64,000 bases of DNA from G963676655 sp963676655 (lineage in GTDB: Bacteria > Verrucomicrobiota > Lentisphaeria > Victivallales > Victivallaceae): assembly GCA_963676655.2 (NCBI GenBank), contig CAXXKX010000003.1, positions 806,001-870,000 on the forward strand, in the 5' to 3' direction. Shown here in pieces: positions 18,308-28,257 of this stretch. Position numbers and translations under genes: made by a program. The first letter of the stretch is position 1. Each line of letters starts with the position of its first letter. Below the pieces are notes generated by a model. It saw nothing but the letters and a program-made list of their open reading frames with translations. It did no database searches and was not told the origin of the DNA.

Positions 18308-21300
18308 TCATTTCGCCGGAGCCGGTTCTCTTAAAGTTACGGCAAATAAATAAGGGACGGCAACTGTCGACGTGGATGAGAAACTGATGTTCTCGATCGG
18401 CACGTCAGGAGACGGGTTGACCCACTCATATTGATATAGACAAGTGTTCTGTCCTTTTACTTTGTCGCCCCTCCAGACATAACGCGCATCAATCAGAAAG
18501 GTGTTGTTCAGGACGGTTGAAACCCGGCCTTTAAACGGTAGCCAGTTGCCGCAGTTAATGACATTCCTGATATATACCGGCACCGTTTTGCCGTTACGGT
18601 ATTTGATAACGTACACTCCGGTTTTCACCCCGTGATACGAGCCGGTGGTCCTGGTATTGCTCATCCGGATAAAGGCGGATCTTTTGTCAACGGGACAATC
18701 CTGAGTGTGCAGGAAAATAAGCGAAGCGGCTTTGGCATTGACTGGAATTACAACCGGAATCCGGCTGCCTTTGATGACGTTTGCCGCTGTTGTCTGCTTG
18801 ACGATCCGGGTCGGAATGAAGCCGATAGTATTTTTACCCTGCGGCAGTCCGGAGATATGGATATTGCCGTTTTTTCCTGAATATGCAGCATTACATTGTG
18901 AGCTGATATCCAACGTCACAAGCTTTGTGGAGGCGTGCGGATTGGGTAAGACGCTGTACATAGCCATAACATTGGGTCCGTATTTATAGAGCCAGTCATT
19001 CAATGATTCCCCTGAGTCGCTCCAAAAGTTCCAGGCCCGGTCGGCGGTCCGGATCATGCCAGCCGCACCGTAGCCGGAATCAGGGGTGATACTGCCATAG
19101 TTTATCACGCCGAGTCCGGTAAACTTTTTCACGCCGCGCAGACTGCCGTTGCCTAATTTTACACAAAGATTGCCGATGAACCATGAGGTGTACCCCAGCT
19201 TGGCAAAGTGCTTGACGGTTGCCTGGCTGGTGCCCCAAGTACACATGACGATATCTTTGGGCAGTTTTTTGTCATTCAGATAGTTGTTATATGGTTTTCC
19301 GCCGTTGTGATCACGCCAGAGCATATCGGTAAACATCATTATCCTGATCTTGTGTTCGCTGAAAAATCGATGAATTTTCAAGATTGTTTCCAGGTATATG
19401 TCGCGTTTTTCCTGCCCATTGTAAGTGGAATAAACCTGGCCGGTAGGCTTGTGCCACCATTCATCGCACCAGATGTGAAAGTATTTTGGTTTGCAGGCCT
19501 TTATCAACTCCTTATACATGAGGAATTGATATTTGAAAAAATCCGGATGGGTGGGGTCGGCGTCATAATCGCTGTATCCCGGCATCACGAGGTTTTTGCG
19601 TTTTGAGGTGAGCCAGTTTGCGTGCGACGGACCGTTCAGGCCCGGAACCAGGTCGATATAGTTCTCGCGGCAGTATTGTGACATGATACTCAGGTCTTTG
19701 ATTGTCATAAATGCGCAACGATGTGAAAAGTGGTTTGCTTCGCTGTTTTCGTAGCGAATCGAAGAGGGGGCCTGAAACGAGAAAATGGTCATTTTTGTCC
19801 CGATAGCCAGACGGTAGAGGTAGTCATAGACGATACTTAACACTTCAGAGGATGAATCAGCACCGTTAACTCCTGGTTTATACCTTGAATATAGGACATC
19901 GAACCATGATGTCCAAATCCGGTTCGGCAGATCCGGCCAATCCGCGATTGTTCGACAGTTAAGGAATTTTTCGTTTCGCAGGAACGCATAGCGTTCGATT
20001 TGAGATAGCGTGGTGACCGCGTAAAACAAACCTCGCGGACTGTCGCCCTGCATAATGACGTAATCGGGCGCAATCTCAAGAGAATAACTGCCCTCATACG
20101 GGTGTTTTGTTGATATGGCAGTCAGGGCAGTCGCAGTTTTGCCGAGGACAAGACAGTTGGATTGCAGGCTTTTTGTTGCAACTGTTTCAAGTTTGGTCTG
20201 AAGGTAGCCGTAAATGTTTTCCCGCAGGGTTTCCGCCGCAGCTTTTCCATTTGCTCCATAAAAGATTTTTTCGTTGCCGCTAAGTTTGAAACGGCCTTTT
20301 CGCGGAGTATTTTTTTTGGGGGTGGGAACAAGGACGTCGGTTCCATATGCAAGCGGGGTGCCGAACGCAATATCTTTAGTTTTATAAGCGAGAAGTTTGT
20401 CGTTTACCACTGAATTATTGTCGCGGATGACCAGCGCCAGCCGCTGAACACCGCTTTTAGGCTGGTATTCTCTAAATTTAAGGCTCTTGACCGTTTCTAC
20501 TTTATCCTCTGCTTTGGCGATATATCCGCTGGAATTGCTAAGTTGAGCGCGAACCGAAAAACTCCCCGGCGGGGAGATTGAGACGACTGAGGTAGGCTCA
20601 CTACGGTCGAAAAGCAACTTTACTTTGGCGTCAACAGCCGCGTCGGCGTCTTTCCGGGGACCGGCCAGATAAGCGATGCCGTAATCCTCCGGCTTTGTTG
20701 CTTTGGTTGCATCGGTCCAGAAGCTGTTCTTGCCAAGAGATGGGTTGTAAATATAAATCTGTAATCCGTGAACATTATTCTTCGCCATTTTCTGTGTAAA
20801 ACTTAAAGGGATCCTCATTTCCACGGACCACTTGTCCGGTTTTACTGAAACTGCGGTTTCCCATTTGTCGAAGAATACGTTACGGGTGCGGTTGTAACCA
20901 TCTTTTACCTGGTCAAAATAATTATGGTAAGATTGTCGAGTGTTCAGAGCATTTACGATAAATTGGTGATAGCTGCGCGCATCATTGCCTGGTGATATAA
21001 TGAGTTGCAGGGAATCGTCCGCCCATACCGTTCCGTCAGAGCTTGTTTGTTTTTTCTTAAGGATAGCGGTGTTGATCTTTTGCGAGAAACCGACGTAAAG
21101 ATTTCTATTGTCATAGCATAGTTTGACTTCTATCGGAGCGTTGATTTTTATATTGAATTTATCAATCTTCACCGCATCCTTCCAGCAAATGTCATTCAAT
21201 GCTCCGTCCATGACGGGGGCCGTTGGAGTTTTATAGATGTTTGTTGTTTTGACCGGTTCAAGTTTTTTCGTTCCCTTCAATTTGAAACTTACCGGCCCCA

Positions 21301-21919
21301 GCAGAAAAGCACATTTGCCGCCGGACTTGGTTCTGAAGTATATATTACTCAAGTTCTTGATGATCAACCTTTTTTTGTTGGTGTTATATAGTGATTTAAA
21401 CTCGACTTTCTGCCATTTTTTGCCTAGCAGCGAATATTGTGTGGTATGGTAGCTGGACTTCCCGGTCTTACTGTCCGCAGCGGAGAACAGCAAGGTGATT
21501 TTTTCCGCTGAACCGTCCGGTTTAACCCAAAAAGAGATGTTTTCCCAGTCCACATCGAAATTGCCGACAAGTTTTTTGAAGTTTTTGCCGGGCCGTCCGG
21601 AGATAAAAAATTTCTTATTATTTGCCTGCAGGTTGAGCTGAAGCGTATTCTGTCCGTCGGGCGTTTTTTCATTTGCCGCTTTAACGTCATACTGTCCTTT
21701 TCGACTTTTCCAGGTGAAATCTTCAATGTGCACGGTGATTTTGTCTTTACCCAGCGCAACAGTCCGGGCTGACGCGTCAGTTTTTCCGAACAACAGCAGG
21801 ATGGTCGTGCTTAAGATGATACTCCAATATGCCGCGTTTCTGATATCCAGGTTTGTAGGTCTGAAGAATTCCAAACCGTTTGCTTTGTTTTTTATTGTCC
21901 TCAAGATTTGATTTGTCAT
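18308..21919 (-). CDS. secreted GH20-like beta-N-acetylhexosaminidase with CBM9-like domain (module 2)
   Basis: 1203 residues from the chosen start. The N-terminus has a long basic lead and a hydrophobic segment (AAYWSIILSTTILLLF). After a beta-sandwich (about 60-215), a CBM9/DOMON-like domain opens with APVMDGALNDICWKDA. Next come a GH20b-like domain (GSYSLEIAPDYVIMQGDSPR then GLFYAVTTLSQ) and the GH20 barrel, RTIADWPDLPNRI, with the catalytic Asp-Glu pair in YFHIWCDEWW (Asp819, Glu820). The usual HxGGDE is thus HIWCDE. Such enzymes remove GlcNAc/GalNAc by substrate-assisted catalysis. The frame is open upstream to 22036, but ATG at 21919 has a GGGAG ribosome site. C-terminal beta domains follow. 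Confidence 0.85.
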   Translation of the reverse strand: MTNQILRTIKNKANGLEFFRPTNLDIRNAAYWSIILSTTILLLFGKTDASARTVALGKDKITVHIEDFTWKSRKGQYDVKAANEKTPDGQNTLQLNLQANNKKFFISGRPGKNFKKLVGNFDVDWENISFWVKPDGSAEKITLLFSAADSKTGKSSYHTTQYSLLGKKWQKVEFKSLYNTNKKRLIIKNLSNIYFRTKSGGKCAFLLGPVSFKLKGTKKLEPVKTTNIYKTPTAPVMDGALNDICWKDAVKIDKFNIKINAPIEVKLCYDNRNLYVGFSQKINTAILKKKQTSSDGTVWADDSLQLIISPGNDARSYHQFIVNALNTRQSYHNYFDQVKDGYNRTRNVFFDKWETAVSVKPDKWSVEMRIPLSFTQKMAKNNVHGLQIYIYNPSLGKNSFWTDATKATKPEDYGIAYLAGPRKDADAAVDAKVKLLFDRSEPTSVVSISPPGSFSVRAQLSNSSGYIAKAEDKVETVKSLKFREYQPKSGVQRLALVIRDNNSVVNDKLLAYKTKDIAFGTPLAYGTDVLVPTPKKNTPRKGRFKLSGNEKIFYGANGKAAAETLRENIYGYLQTKLETVATKSLQSNCLVLGKTATALTAISTKHPYEGSYSLEIAPDYVIMQGDSPRGLFYAVTTLSQIERYAFLRNEKFLNCRTIADWPDLPNRIWTSWFDVLYSRYKPGVNGADSSSEVLSIVYDYLYRLAIGTKMTIFSFQAPSSIRYENSEANHFSHRCAFMTIKDLSIMSQYCRENYIDLVPGLNGPSHANWLTSKRKNLVMPGYSDYDADPTHPDFFKYQFLMYKELIKACKPKYFHIWCDEWWHKPTGQVYSTYNGQEKRDIYLETILKIHRFFSEHKIRIMMFTDMLWRDHNGGKPYNNYLNDKKLPKDIVMCTWGTSQATVKHFAKLGYTSWFIGNLCVKLGNGSLRGVKKFTGLGVINYGSITPDSGYGAAGMIRTADRAWNFWSDSGESLNDWLYKYGPNVMAMYSVLPNPHASTKLVTLDISSQCNAAYSGKNGNIHISGLPQGKNTIGFIPTRIVKQTTAANVIKGSRIPVVIPVNAKAASLIFLHTQDCPVDKRSAFIRMSNTRTTGSYHGVKTGVYVIKYRNGKTVPVYIRNVINCGNWLPFKGRVSTVLNNTFLIDARYVWRGDKVKGQNTCLYQYEWVNPSPDVPIENISFSSTSTVAVPYLFAVTLREPAPAK

Positions 21920-22213
21920 AAAAGCTCCCATGATTAAAAATGTTATTTTGACAGAAGTGCCTTGAACAGAGAAAAGATATATATGGTGTTGTCCCGCCTG
22001 GATGTTACACCGCAAATAGTCAAGCGAAGATTCCAATGGATCTATTTTCCATAACTTTCATATTCAGAGCGCATCCTGGTGGTAAGTTGAGATACCGGAT
22101 TATTAACGAGACGGAGCCTTGAGCTTGCTTCAAAGCATTCAACCATTTTCGGAAACTGGACACTGGTTGCCTTACCATCACCTCTGGTCTCTTTCGCATA
22201 ATGACATCATATA

Positions 22214-22927
22214 TTAATAGAAATCAGAGCGAGACAAAAGTAACTTAGTAGAATCAGCATGTCCATCGGCTCGTAACAGATTAGTGCTGCCGCTATGGCG
22301 GTATTGGACTACGCCGGGAGGATTATGATAATCCTGATAGTTTGTAAAGGTCGTATTGGCGTCGACTATCACATGAATCTTTGATGGTTGTTTCATCTGG
22401 ATAGGTCTCTGATATTTTATATTATAACCTCCGCTCGACGGTTTTTGCGCGCTACAGATATACCCATTCCATGCATAATTTTTGGTTGCCCTTTTGTCAT
22501 GAGATGACGGGCACAGTACCAGAGATGTAGTTGCAATATATAAACCGTCTCCATAGTCAAGTTTCTTTATAATGCTATAGGTGTTGGCGCCACTTACGGC
22601 GTTTGACGGACGACGTGCGTTTATATATGGTGCTAGTGCCTCAAACTGGTTGAACCCGTCGGCATAGTGATTATATATGTTCAAACTGCTGGGGTAATAG
22701 CCGTCATAATCGCCTATATAACTTGCCACTGCCAGCCCCAGTTGCTTCAAGTTGCTGGTGCAAGTTATTGCATGAGCCCGATCTCTGGCTTTGTTTAATG
22801 CCGGCAGTAACATGCTGGCGAGAATTGCAATTATTGCGATAACAACTAAAAGTTCAATCAATGTAAAACCTTTAAGACAATAACCTGGTTTTAAAAATCT
22901 ATTCTGTTTTAAGGTTTTCTTCTTCAT
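22214..22927 (-). CDS. pseudopilin with H-X9-DG motif (module 2)
   Basis: 237 residues. The leader MKKKTLKQNRFLKPGYCLKG ends in Gly, so LKG/FTLIELLVVIAI is a canonical prepilin peptidase site; it is the only one of the five pseudopilins here with Gly at -1. The C-terminus has the intact H-X9-DG motif (RHSGSTNLLRADGHA). An AAGGAG ribosome site precedes the start. It lies 41 bp after the LacI gene on the same strand and about 295 bp before the GH20 gene. Role in secretion or in display of the hydrolase is inferred only from position. Confidence 0.92.
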   Translation of the reverse strand: MKKKTLKQNRFLKPGYCLKGFTLIELLVVIAIIAILASMLLPALNKARDRAHAITCTSNLKQLGLAVASYIGDYDGYYPSSLNIYNHYADGFNQFEALAPYINARRPSNAVSGANTYSIIKKLDYGDGLYIATTSLVLCPSSHDKRATKNYAWNGYICSAQKPSSGGYNIKYQRPIQMKQPSKIHVIVDANTTFTNYQDYHNPPGVVQYRHSGSTNLLRADGHADSTKLLLSRSDFY

Positions 22928-22968
22928 AAACTCTCCTTTTCTGTTGTTAATTACAGCTTGTTTAGTTA

Positions 22969-24030
22969 TTAAAGCAATGGTGCCTGGCCGGTACTTTCTC
23001 GTTCTATAATATGAATCTTCTGCATATAAAACTGTTTAGCCTGGATTACTATTTCTTCCGCGGAACATTTTTTTTCCAGAAAATCTATCAGTATTTTGCC
23101 GCCTATCCTGCCATACATGAACGGATCACTTGAGAAAGAGCTGACCGCCGGAAATAAAAATTCATTCATTACAGTTTCATTCTGACATAACACACTCACC
23201 TGTTTGGGACATAAATTTGGATCGGCCGAATTCAGCGCGCGCAAAAAACCATAGCAAAATTGATCGCAGCCAATCAAGGCGGTAAATCGCTCCGCCGGAT
23301 TTTGTTCGAGCCATGCAATTCCGAGATTCATGCCTTGGTGGAATGTACATGAAGCATCAAGCAGTTTATTGGTAAATTCAACACCTTCAGGCATATGAGG
23401 TATTATTTCGTCCCATAGCGAAGATAAACAGATCCTGCGATGTCCAAGGTTGTAAAAAAAGTCTATTCCCTGTAAAATATTGACGTTGTTGTTGAAACTC
23501 AGCAAAAATTGATTATCACGCAATTGCATGCTACTTTCAGCGTTAACCTGCTTCGGTTCGTAACAGATAACGGCAGGTATGCCTATATCTTTAATGGTAC
23601 TTATTACTTCAGGCATGATCGGGCCCGAGACAAGTAACCCGTCGACAGTCCTGGGTTTTAATTTATCCGGGAAGACAAATTGACCTATGTTATTTAAATC
23701 GCAAGCGCTGACTGTTACGAGGTAGCCTCTTTCAGCAGCAGCAACTTCCATTCCGGCAAGTTGCTGGGCAAAAAAAGCGTTTCCCAGTCCCAGGGTTGCC
23801 ATTTCAGCGACGAGAAAACCAATGTATCCGGTTCGTCCCGACACCAGAGCCCGGCCCCGGCTGTCAGGGGTATAATCAAATTTCTTGGCCAGTTCAAAGA
23901 TTTTCTTCCGTTTTTCCTGTCCGCATTTGATTTTTGAACTATTATTCAACACCCCGGAAACTGCGGCTGCTGAAACATCCGCCATTCGGGCAATATCTTT
24001 TAATGTTATTTTTTTTCTACTTGTCAACAT
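22969..24030 (-). CDS. LacI-family transcriptional regulator (module 2)
   Basis: 353 residues. Helix-turn-helix: ITLKDIARMADVSAAAVSGVL, then the hinge region YTPDSRGRALVSG. The sensor domain starts TGYIGFLVAEM and includes ALIGCDQFCYGFLRAL and VSVLCQNE. A 16-bp perfect palindrome lies 17 bp before the start codon, so the gene is very likely autoregulated together with the pseudopilin, GH20 and oxidoreductase genes that follow on the same strand. Ligand unknown; a hexosamine-containing sugar is a reasonable guess from the GH20 neighbour. Confidence 0.94.
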   Translation of the reverse strand: MLTSRKKITLKDIARMADVSAAAVSGVLNNSSKIKCGQEKRKKIFELAKKFDYTPDSRGRALVSGRTGYIGFLVAEMATLGLGNAFFAQQLAGMEVAAAERGYLVTVSACDLNNIGQFVFPDKLKPRTVDGLLVSGPIMPEVISTIKDIGIPAVICYEPKQVNAESSMQLRDNQFLLSFNNNVNILQGIDFFYNLGHRRICLSSLWDEIIPHMPEGVEFTNKLLDASCTFHQGMNLGIAWLEQNPAERFTALIGCDQFCYGFLRALNSADPNLCPKQVSVLCQNETVMNEFLFPAVSSFSSDPFMYGRIGGKILIDFLEKKCSAEEIVIQAKQFYMQKIHIIERESTGQAPLL

Positions 24031-24046
24031 ACGTTTGCCATTATTT

Positions 24047-24062
24047 AATTAAACGTTTAATT
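24047..24062. promoter_or_regulatory. palindromic LacI-type operator
   Basis: AATTAAACGTTTAATT is a perfect 16-bp palindrome with the central CG typical of LacI-family operators. It sits 17 bp upstream of the LacI start codon at 24030 and would block transcription into the regulator and the rest of module 2. Confidence 0.8.
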
Positions 24063-24487
24063 TAAAATACTGTTTACATGTTTAAAAGTCAAGAGTAAAT
24101 TGAAAATTTTTCTAATTTATAACAAACAATTGTAATCGGTTAGGAACCAAGTAAAGCTTGTGCCGGCCTCAAAATGAGGCGTAGCCTTGGGTGTCCGGCG
24201 TGTCGATGGTCAAGGGAGCAGTCATTCCGTTTAATTATTTTTCCGAACAAAATCGTGCATTAAGCATTTTCACGTAGTATTCTAGAAGATGATTCGTACG
24301 AAATAGGAGATTTCGCCGAATAGTCGACAGTTACCAGTTACCAGTTTACAGTTTTTGAAAACCAAAAACAGGAATTCCCCCGGAATAGTCGGAATTTTCC
24401 TGAAAAAGTATAAGATTTGGACGTAAGAAGTCCTGCATTTGAAAAAATGCGTGTTGTTTGATAATTTTCACTTTTCGAGGACGAAGC
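24063..24487. other. intergenic stretch between module 2 and the first transposase
   Basis: No gene seen. It contains CTCA/TGAG hairpins near 24170, one copy of a flanking repeat (24278-24309, see the repeat entry), a short TTACCAG tandem near 24330, and an imperfect hairpin CAGTTTTTG/CAAAAACAG near 24349-24371. Confidence 0.5.
24278..24309 (+). repeat. direct repeat flanking the DUF772-type transposase, left copy
   Basis: TATTCTAGAAGA followed after a short variable spacer by a GTACGAAATAGGAG segment. The right copy at 25918-25953 has the same TATTCTAGAAGA and GTGCGAAAAATAGGAG. The two bracket the transposase pseudogene, so they are remnants of a duplicated target, of an older element split by the insertion, or of recombination. 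Confidence 0.6.
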
Positions 24488-25779
24488 TTATGCCGCTTCG
24501 GCGAGGGTTTTCCAGCGCCTGATTTGTTCAGGTTGTTTGAGAACCAGCGTTGCAGCAACTGCATTCAGACTCAGAGCCAGATGGGCTAAGGTCATTTGGT
24601 TTCGGACCGACCATTGCAGGTTGACATTTCCTCAATCTCGCGGGGGCCGAGCCGTGAAAAATAACGTTCGATTTCAGTTCTTAGCTTATAGGTATCCTTG
24701 TAGCGTTTGGATTCTCTCGGAACTCGGCTTCTATGGTCGTCGGTGATATCGATATAAGCCGTGCAGCCATAACATTTGCCTTCGCAAAATCGTTTGTGAT
24801 TGATAGGACATTGTTCAGGAAGATTGCTTTTTTCTTTTTTGCTTCCGGCCTTTATCGGACAGCGAAATCTTTTCCTGGTGCGATGAGGTTCCCGGCAAAT
24901 TCCGGTGAATTTCATTTCTAATCCGGCCTGGCAAAGCGGTAAACCATGCGGTCCAATGGTTTTATCCGGTTGTTTATTACGGTTATTCAGCGGGATAAAA
25001 GGTTCAGCCTTGATTTGTTCTACTATGCACCTGTAAAGTTTGCGATCATCATAACCGCTGTCGCCGAGAAAGATACGGCCTTTTTTCTGACCGTATACTC
25101 GAATGAGTTTTTTTAACAGTGTCTTGGCTACTTTCTCGTCGGTGCGGTTGTTCGGCAACGTGGTTTCAATCAGCGGAATACCTTCTCTGCTCAGCAACAC
25201 ATGAGTACGATACCCCCAGAACCAGGAAAACTCTTTTTTCCTGCCGTCAAAAGGTTGTTTTAAGTATGAATAGAAACAAAATGTAGCCATGGGGTTGCGT
25301 TTGATTTTGGCGGTTTTGAGCAGTTTTCGATTCGGATTTTTCGGGTTGTTGTGTTTAGTATTGGCCTTGATCGGCTTGGAATCGGCAATGATTATGTCAA
25401 GCGTTGCGTTGTCGCTTTCGACCAATAGCTTGCCCGACTGATGAAACAGCTTCTCAAACTCAGAGTTGTTGCTGGCGGAAAGAAAACGGGAAAACCTTGA
25501 AGCATCCGGAATCCGCCCCGGCTCGAACCCGCACATTTGAGCGATGACTGGACGGCTTTCCAAGTCGCGAACCAAATCAGAGATGTATTTGATGTTTTCG
25601 AATTGTTTGTAAAGCAGAGCTTTAATATAAGAGGAGCGACGGTTGCCTTTGCGACCAAACGCCGGATAGTCGGGTTGATCATAGATTATATCGAACGCAC
25701 GGAATCGCGCATCGTACTTTTTGTAAAACGAGCATGACTCAACGAATGCGAAGTAATCGAAGAAAAGTGAAAATTGCAT
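24488..25779 (-). pseudogene. DDE transposase with DUF772-like N-terminus, C-terminal frameshift
   Basis: The first frame (24592-25779, 395 residues) contains a DUF772-like helical start (ISDLVRDLESRPVIAQMCG), first Asp in IIIADSKPIKAN, second Asp in FLGDSGYDDRKLY, and Glu in LRTEIERYFSRLG. It ends early with unrelated residues after LGPREIEEM. Another frame continues the usual transposase C-terminus (VRNQMTLAHLALSLNAVAAT, then a WKTLAEAA end) to a stop at 24488-24490. So the gene has a frameshift near 24640. The family is IS1182/IS4-like; exact assignment is uncertain. Direct repeats flank it; no clear terminal inverted repeats were found. Probably inactive, unless programmed frameshifting is used. 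Confidence 0.8.
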
Positions 25780-25917
25780 AATTTTAAATCCTCATAACAG
25801 GTTGTAGTTTGTTTAAAGGTAAGCACTTATATAACACTGCCGCCTGGATGATTTTTCAAGAAGAATCGATTTTCAAGTCGTTAAAAATAAAGAAGTTAAG
25901 TTATTTCGCAAAACACA

Positions 25918-25953
25918 TATTCTAGAAGAAGAAAGGAGTGCGAAAAATAGGAG
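25918..25953 (+). repeat. direct repeat flanking the DUF772-type transposase, right copy
   Basis: Second copy of the repeat described at 24278-24309, in the same orientation. The identical core is TATTCTAGAAGA. The rest matches imperfectly. Confidence 0.6.
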
Positions 25954-26255
25954 TCAGCACGAAGTTGCTTCATAACCATTTTCCGCACCCATACAATTAT
26001 ATTCAGACCAATATAGAAACCGAAACGACAATCGAGACGGATCATCGCAATCCGGTCCCGCGGTTAGTATGGTTCGCCGCAAAAATGTAACAATAATTAG
26101 TGGGATGCAATGACATCGCCCTGCGTAGGAGAGTATATCCTAAAATTTGCGGTATATGGTCCCTTTAAAAAAAGGAAAAGCCCAACATTATCACTATCAG
26201 GTATTTCGACTAAAATCGGTAACTTTCAAACTTTGGGAAAAGTCCTAGAGGGAGA

Positions 26256-27170
26256 GTGCATATTGGCATAAACAAAGGAACCCTGCTTGGCATGGCTCAC
26301 AGATATGCCGATGCGCTTGAACTGCTGTATCACCAGATCATTACTGAAATGCGCAAATCTTTATTTCTGCATGCGGATGAAACTGGATGGACCATGGATG
26401 GTAAAAAAGCATATGCGTAGTTATTTGCAAATGATTTTTTTCGAGTATTCGCGCTCCGTGAAACACGCAGTTTGATTGTTCCCCAGGAGATACTCGGAGA
26501 ATGGGAAGCCAGGCTTATTTTGATTGTAGACCGTTATTGCGGTTATTCCCCGTTTAAAATGAAACGACGGTTCTGCTATGCCCATTTGCTGAGAGATGTT
26601 GAAACACTAAAACTCGAATTCTCCGATGATAAACAAGTCTGTGCTTTTTGTGATGACTTGATGAATCAGCTGACAGAAGCAATGAAGCTTAAAAGCAAAC
26701 CGCTTAGCCGCAAAAAATATATCTCTGAAGCCAAAAGATCAAAAAAGAGATTATGAGAATTTGTAAAAAGACGCCAATAATCCCGGAGTCCATGGGATTC
26801 AAAATATATTTAGAGAAAATGAGGATAAACTGTTCCTCTGGGTTGAAATCCCGGATATTCCATTCGAAAACAACTTCTGGGAACGCAATCATCGGCCTGT
26901 AGTATAATATTACGAAAAATAAGTTTTGGCTGTAAGCCAATTTTGGCTGCGGCAAGACAAAACTCTTAAATGCTTCTATGCGTCGCTCGTTGGAGTATTC
27001 ATCAAAGTAGAGAGCAAGGATGTCGCCATCAGTGTTCCGCCGCAAAATACATCAAAGAGAAAAATATGCCAGGCCAGAGCCAATGGCATGAGTTTTTGTC
27101 CACTAATTCCAAAGTCGTCTTGACAAAGGAAAAACGGTATATTATCTTTTTTACTATTGCTCCGAAACTT
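26256..27170 (+). pseudogene. IS66-family transposase remnant
   Basis: Pieces of an IS66 transposase are spread over several frames. The first reads GINKGTLLGMAHRYADALEL then FLHADETGWTMDGKKAYA and a stop at about 26418. The next (26472-26756) reads RLILIVDRYCGYSPF and RRFCYAHLLRDVETLKLEF, the IS66 Asp-containing and zinc-like region. A later frame gives FLWVEIPDIPFENNFWERNHRPV, the equivalent of the IS66 NNRAERAIRP end. Further matches fade by about 27170. At least three frame breaks and one nonsense codon make it non-functional. About 300 bp before it (25954-26255) hold no recognisable gene and may be part of the same decayed element. Confidence 0.8.
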
Positions 27171-27173
27171 AAT

Positions 27174-28257
27174 TACTTGTAATTTTAGCTTGCATATCGA
27201 ACCGATTCCTTCTGAAAGAAGCCCGCAATATGTTGAGGGCGTTTTTGGATGCCCCGCATATGGGCTTTAGCATGTTGTTCCAATTCTCCTTTTTGCCTTG
27301 ATTCTGGCTTTTTACTCAGGCTACTCTTCAAGTCGCTGTTGAGCAACTCGTCCGGATTTAAGTCCGGGCTGTAACTCGGAAGATAATAGACGTCAACAAA
27401 AGCTTTTTTATCCTCAAGCCATTCTTTTAAAACCTTACTGTGGTGTACCCGTAAATTGTCCAATATTAGAAAAATCTTCTTGTCTGAACCTTGTATAAGA
27501 CGTTTTATAAACTTAATCAGTAACTGAGATGTCATAGTTTGTATATAGAACATAAAACGTATTTGTCCTCTATTGGTAACACTGCTTATCATATTAATTT
27601 TTTCCGGTGTTCCTTTTACTCGTTGTACAGGCGTTTTTCCTTTTGGCGCATAGCTGCGTCCATTAACATTATCGCTTCGCAACCCGGTTTCATCGCCCCA
27701 ATGTATTTCCGCATTTTCACGTTTAGCCTTGGCTGCTATCGCCGGGTATTCTTCTTTCAACCACGCACGAACTCGTTCATCATTGCGTTCATAAGCTCGA
27801 CGAACCGGCTTTTGAGGAGTGAAGCCCCAGCTTTTCAAATATTTGCCAATTCCCTGCAATGTCATACTCACAGAGAACTTCTGTTCAATAAGCTGTAGTA
27901 CCGCCTGACGGGTCCATAAGGCAAAAGGTAACTTGAGCTGATCGGGACATTTATCTATCAAACAACGTTGTATTTCTGCTTCCTCATGAGGGTAAAGTTT
28001 TCTTCCGCTGCCTTTCGGTCGACCATTGGCTTTAACTTTCAATGCGGCTTGACCTCCTTCTTTCCAAGCCTTAATCCACTGTCCGACCGTATAAGCTGTC
28101 ACCCTGACAATTGCGGCAATTTCATAGCGCTTCATGTCTTTTTTAAAAATCATGATTGCTTACTTACGGCGTTCGAGCAACGCCTCCGGTGTTATTTTCC
28201 TGGCATCTTGAATTTCCATGACGGTAATATAATCCCGGCTTGATAAAATTAAAAGTA
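27174..28257 (-). mobile_element. IS630-family insertion sequence
   Basis: A 1.08-kb element bounded by imperfect 20-bp terminal inverted repeats: TACTTGTAATTTTAGCTTGC at 27174-27193 and, read inward from the right, TACTTTTAATTTTATCAAGC (28238-28257), 16 of 20 identical. The single gene inside is an IS630-type transposase on the minus strand. IS630 elements normally insert at TA. Confidence 0.8.
27185..28219 (-). pseudogene. IS630-family transposase interrupted by a nonsense codon
   Basis: The main frame (27185-28153, 322 residues) has the N-terminal helix-turn-helix (YEIAAIVRVTAYTVGQWIKA), a winged-helix linker, and the DDE catalytic domain: IHWGDETGLRSD, LILDNLRVHHSK and YSPDLNPDELLNSDLK. 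Upstream in the same frame, codons from ATG 28219 give MEIQDARKITPEALLERRK, the usual IS630 start, followed by TAA at 28160-28162 and then AIMIFKKDMKR. A Gln codon (CAA) changed to TAA would explain it. Translation could restart at ATG 28153, leaving most of the protein, so residual activity cannot be excluded. Confidence 0.85.

Noticed and set aside
18308..22036. Longer start for the GH20-like protein at 22036
   Set aside because: The ATG at 21919 has a GGGAG site and a plausible export signal; the extra 39 residues have no support.
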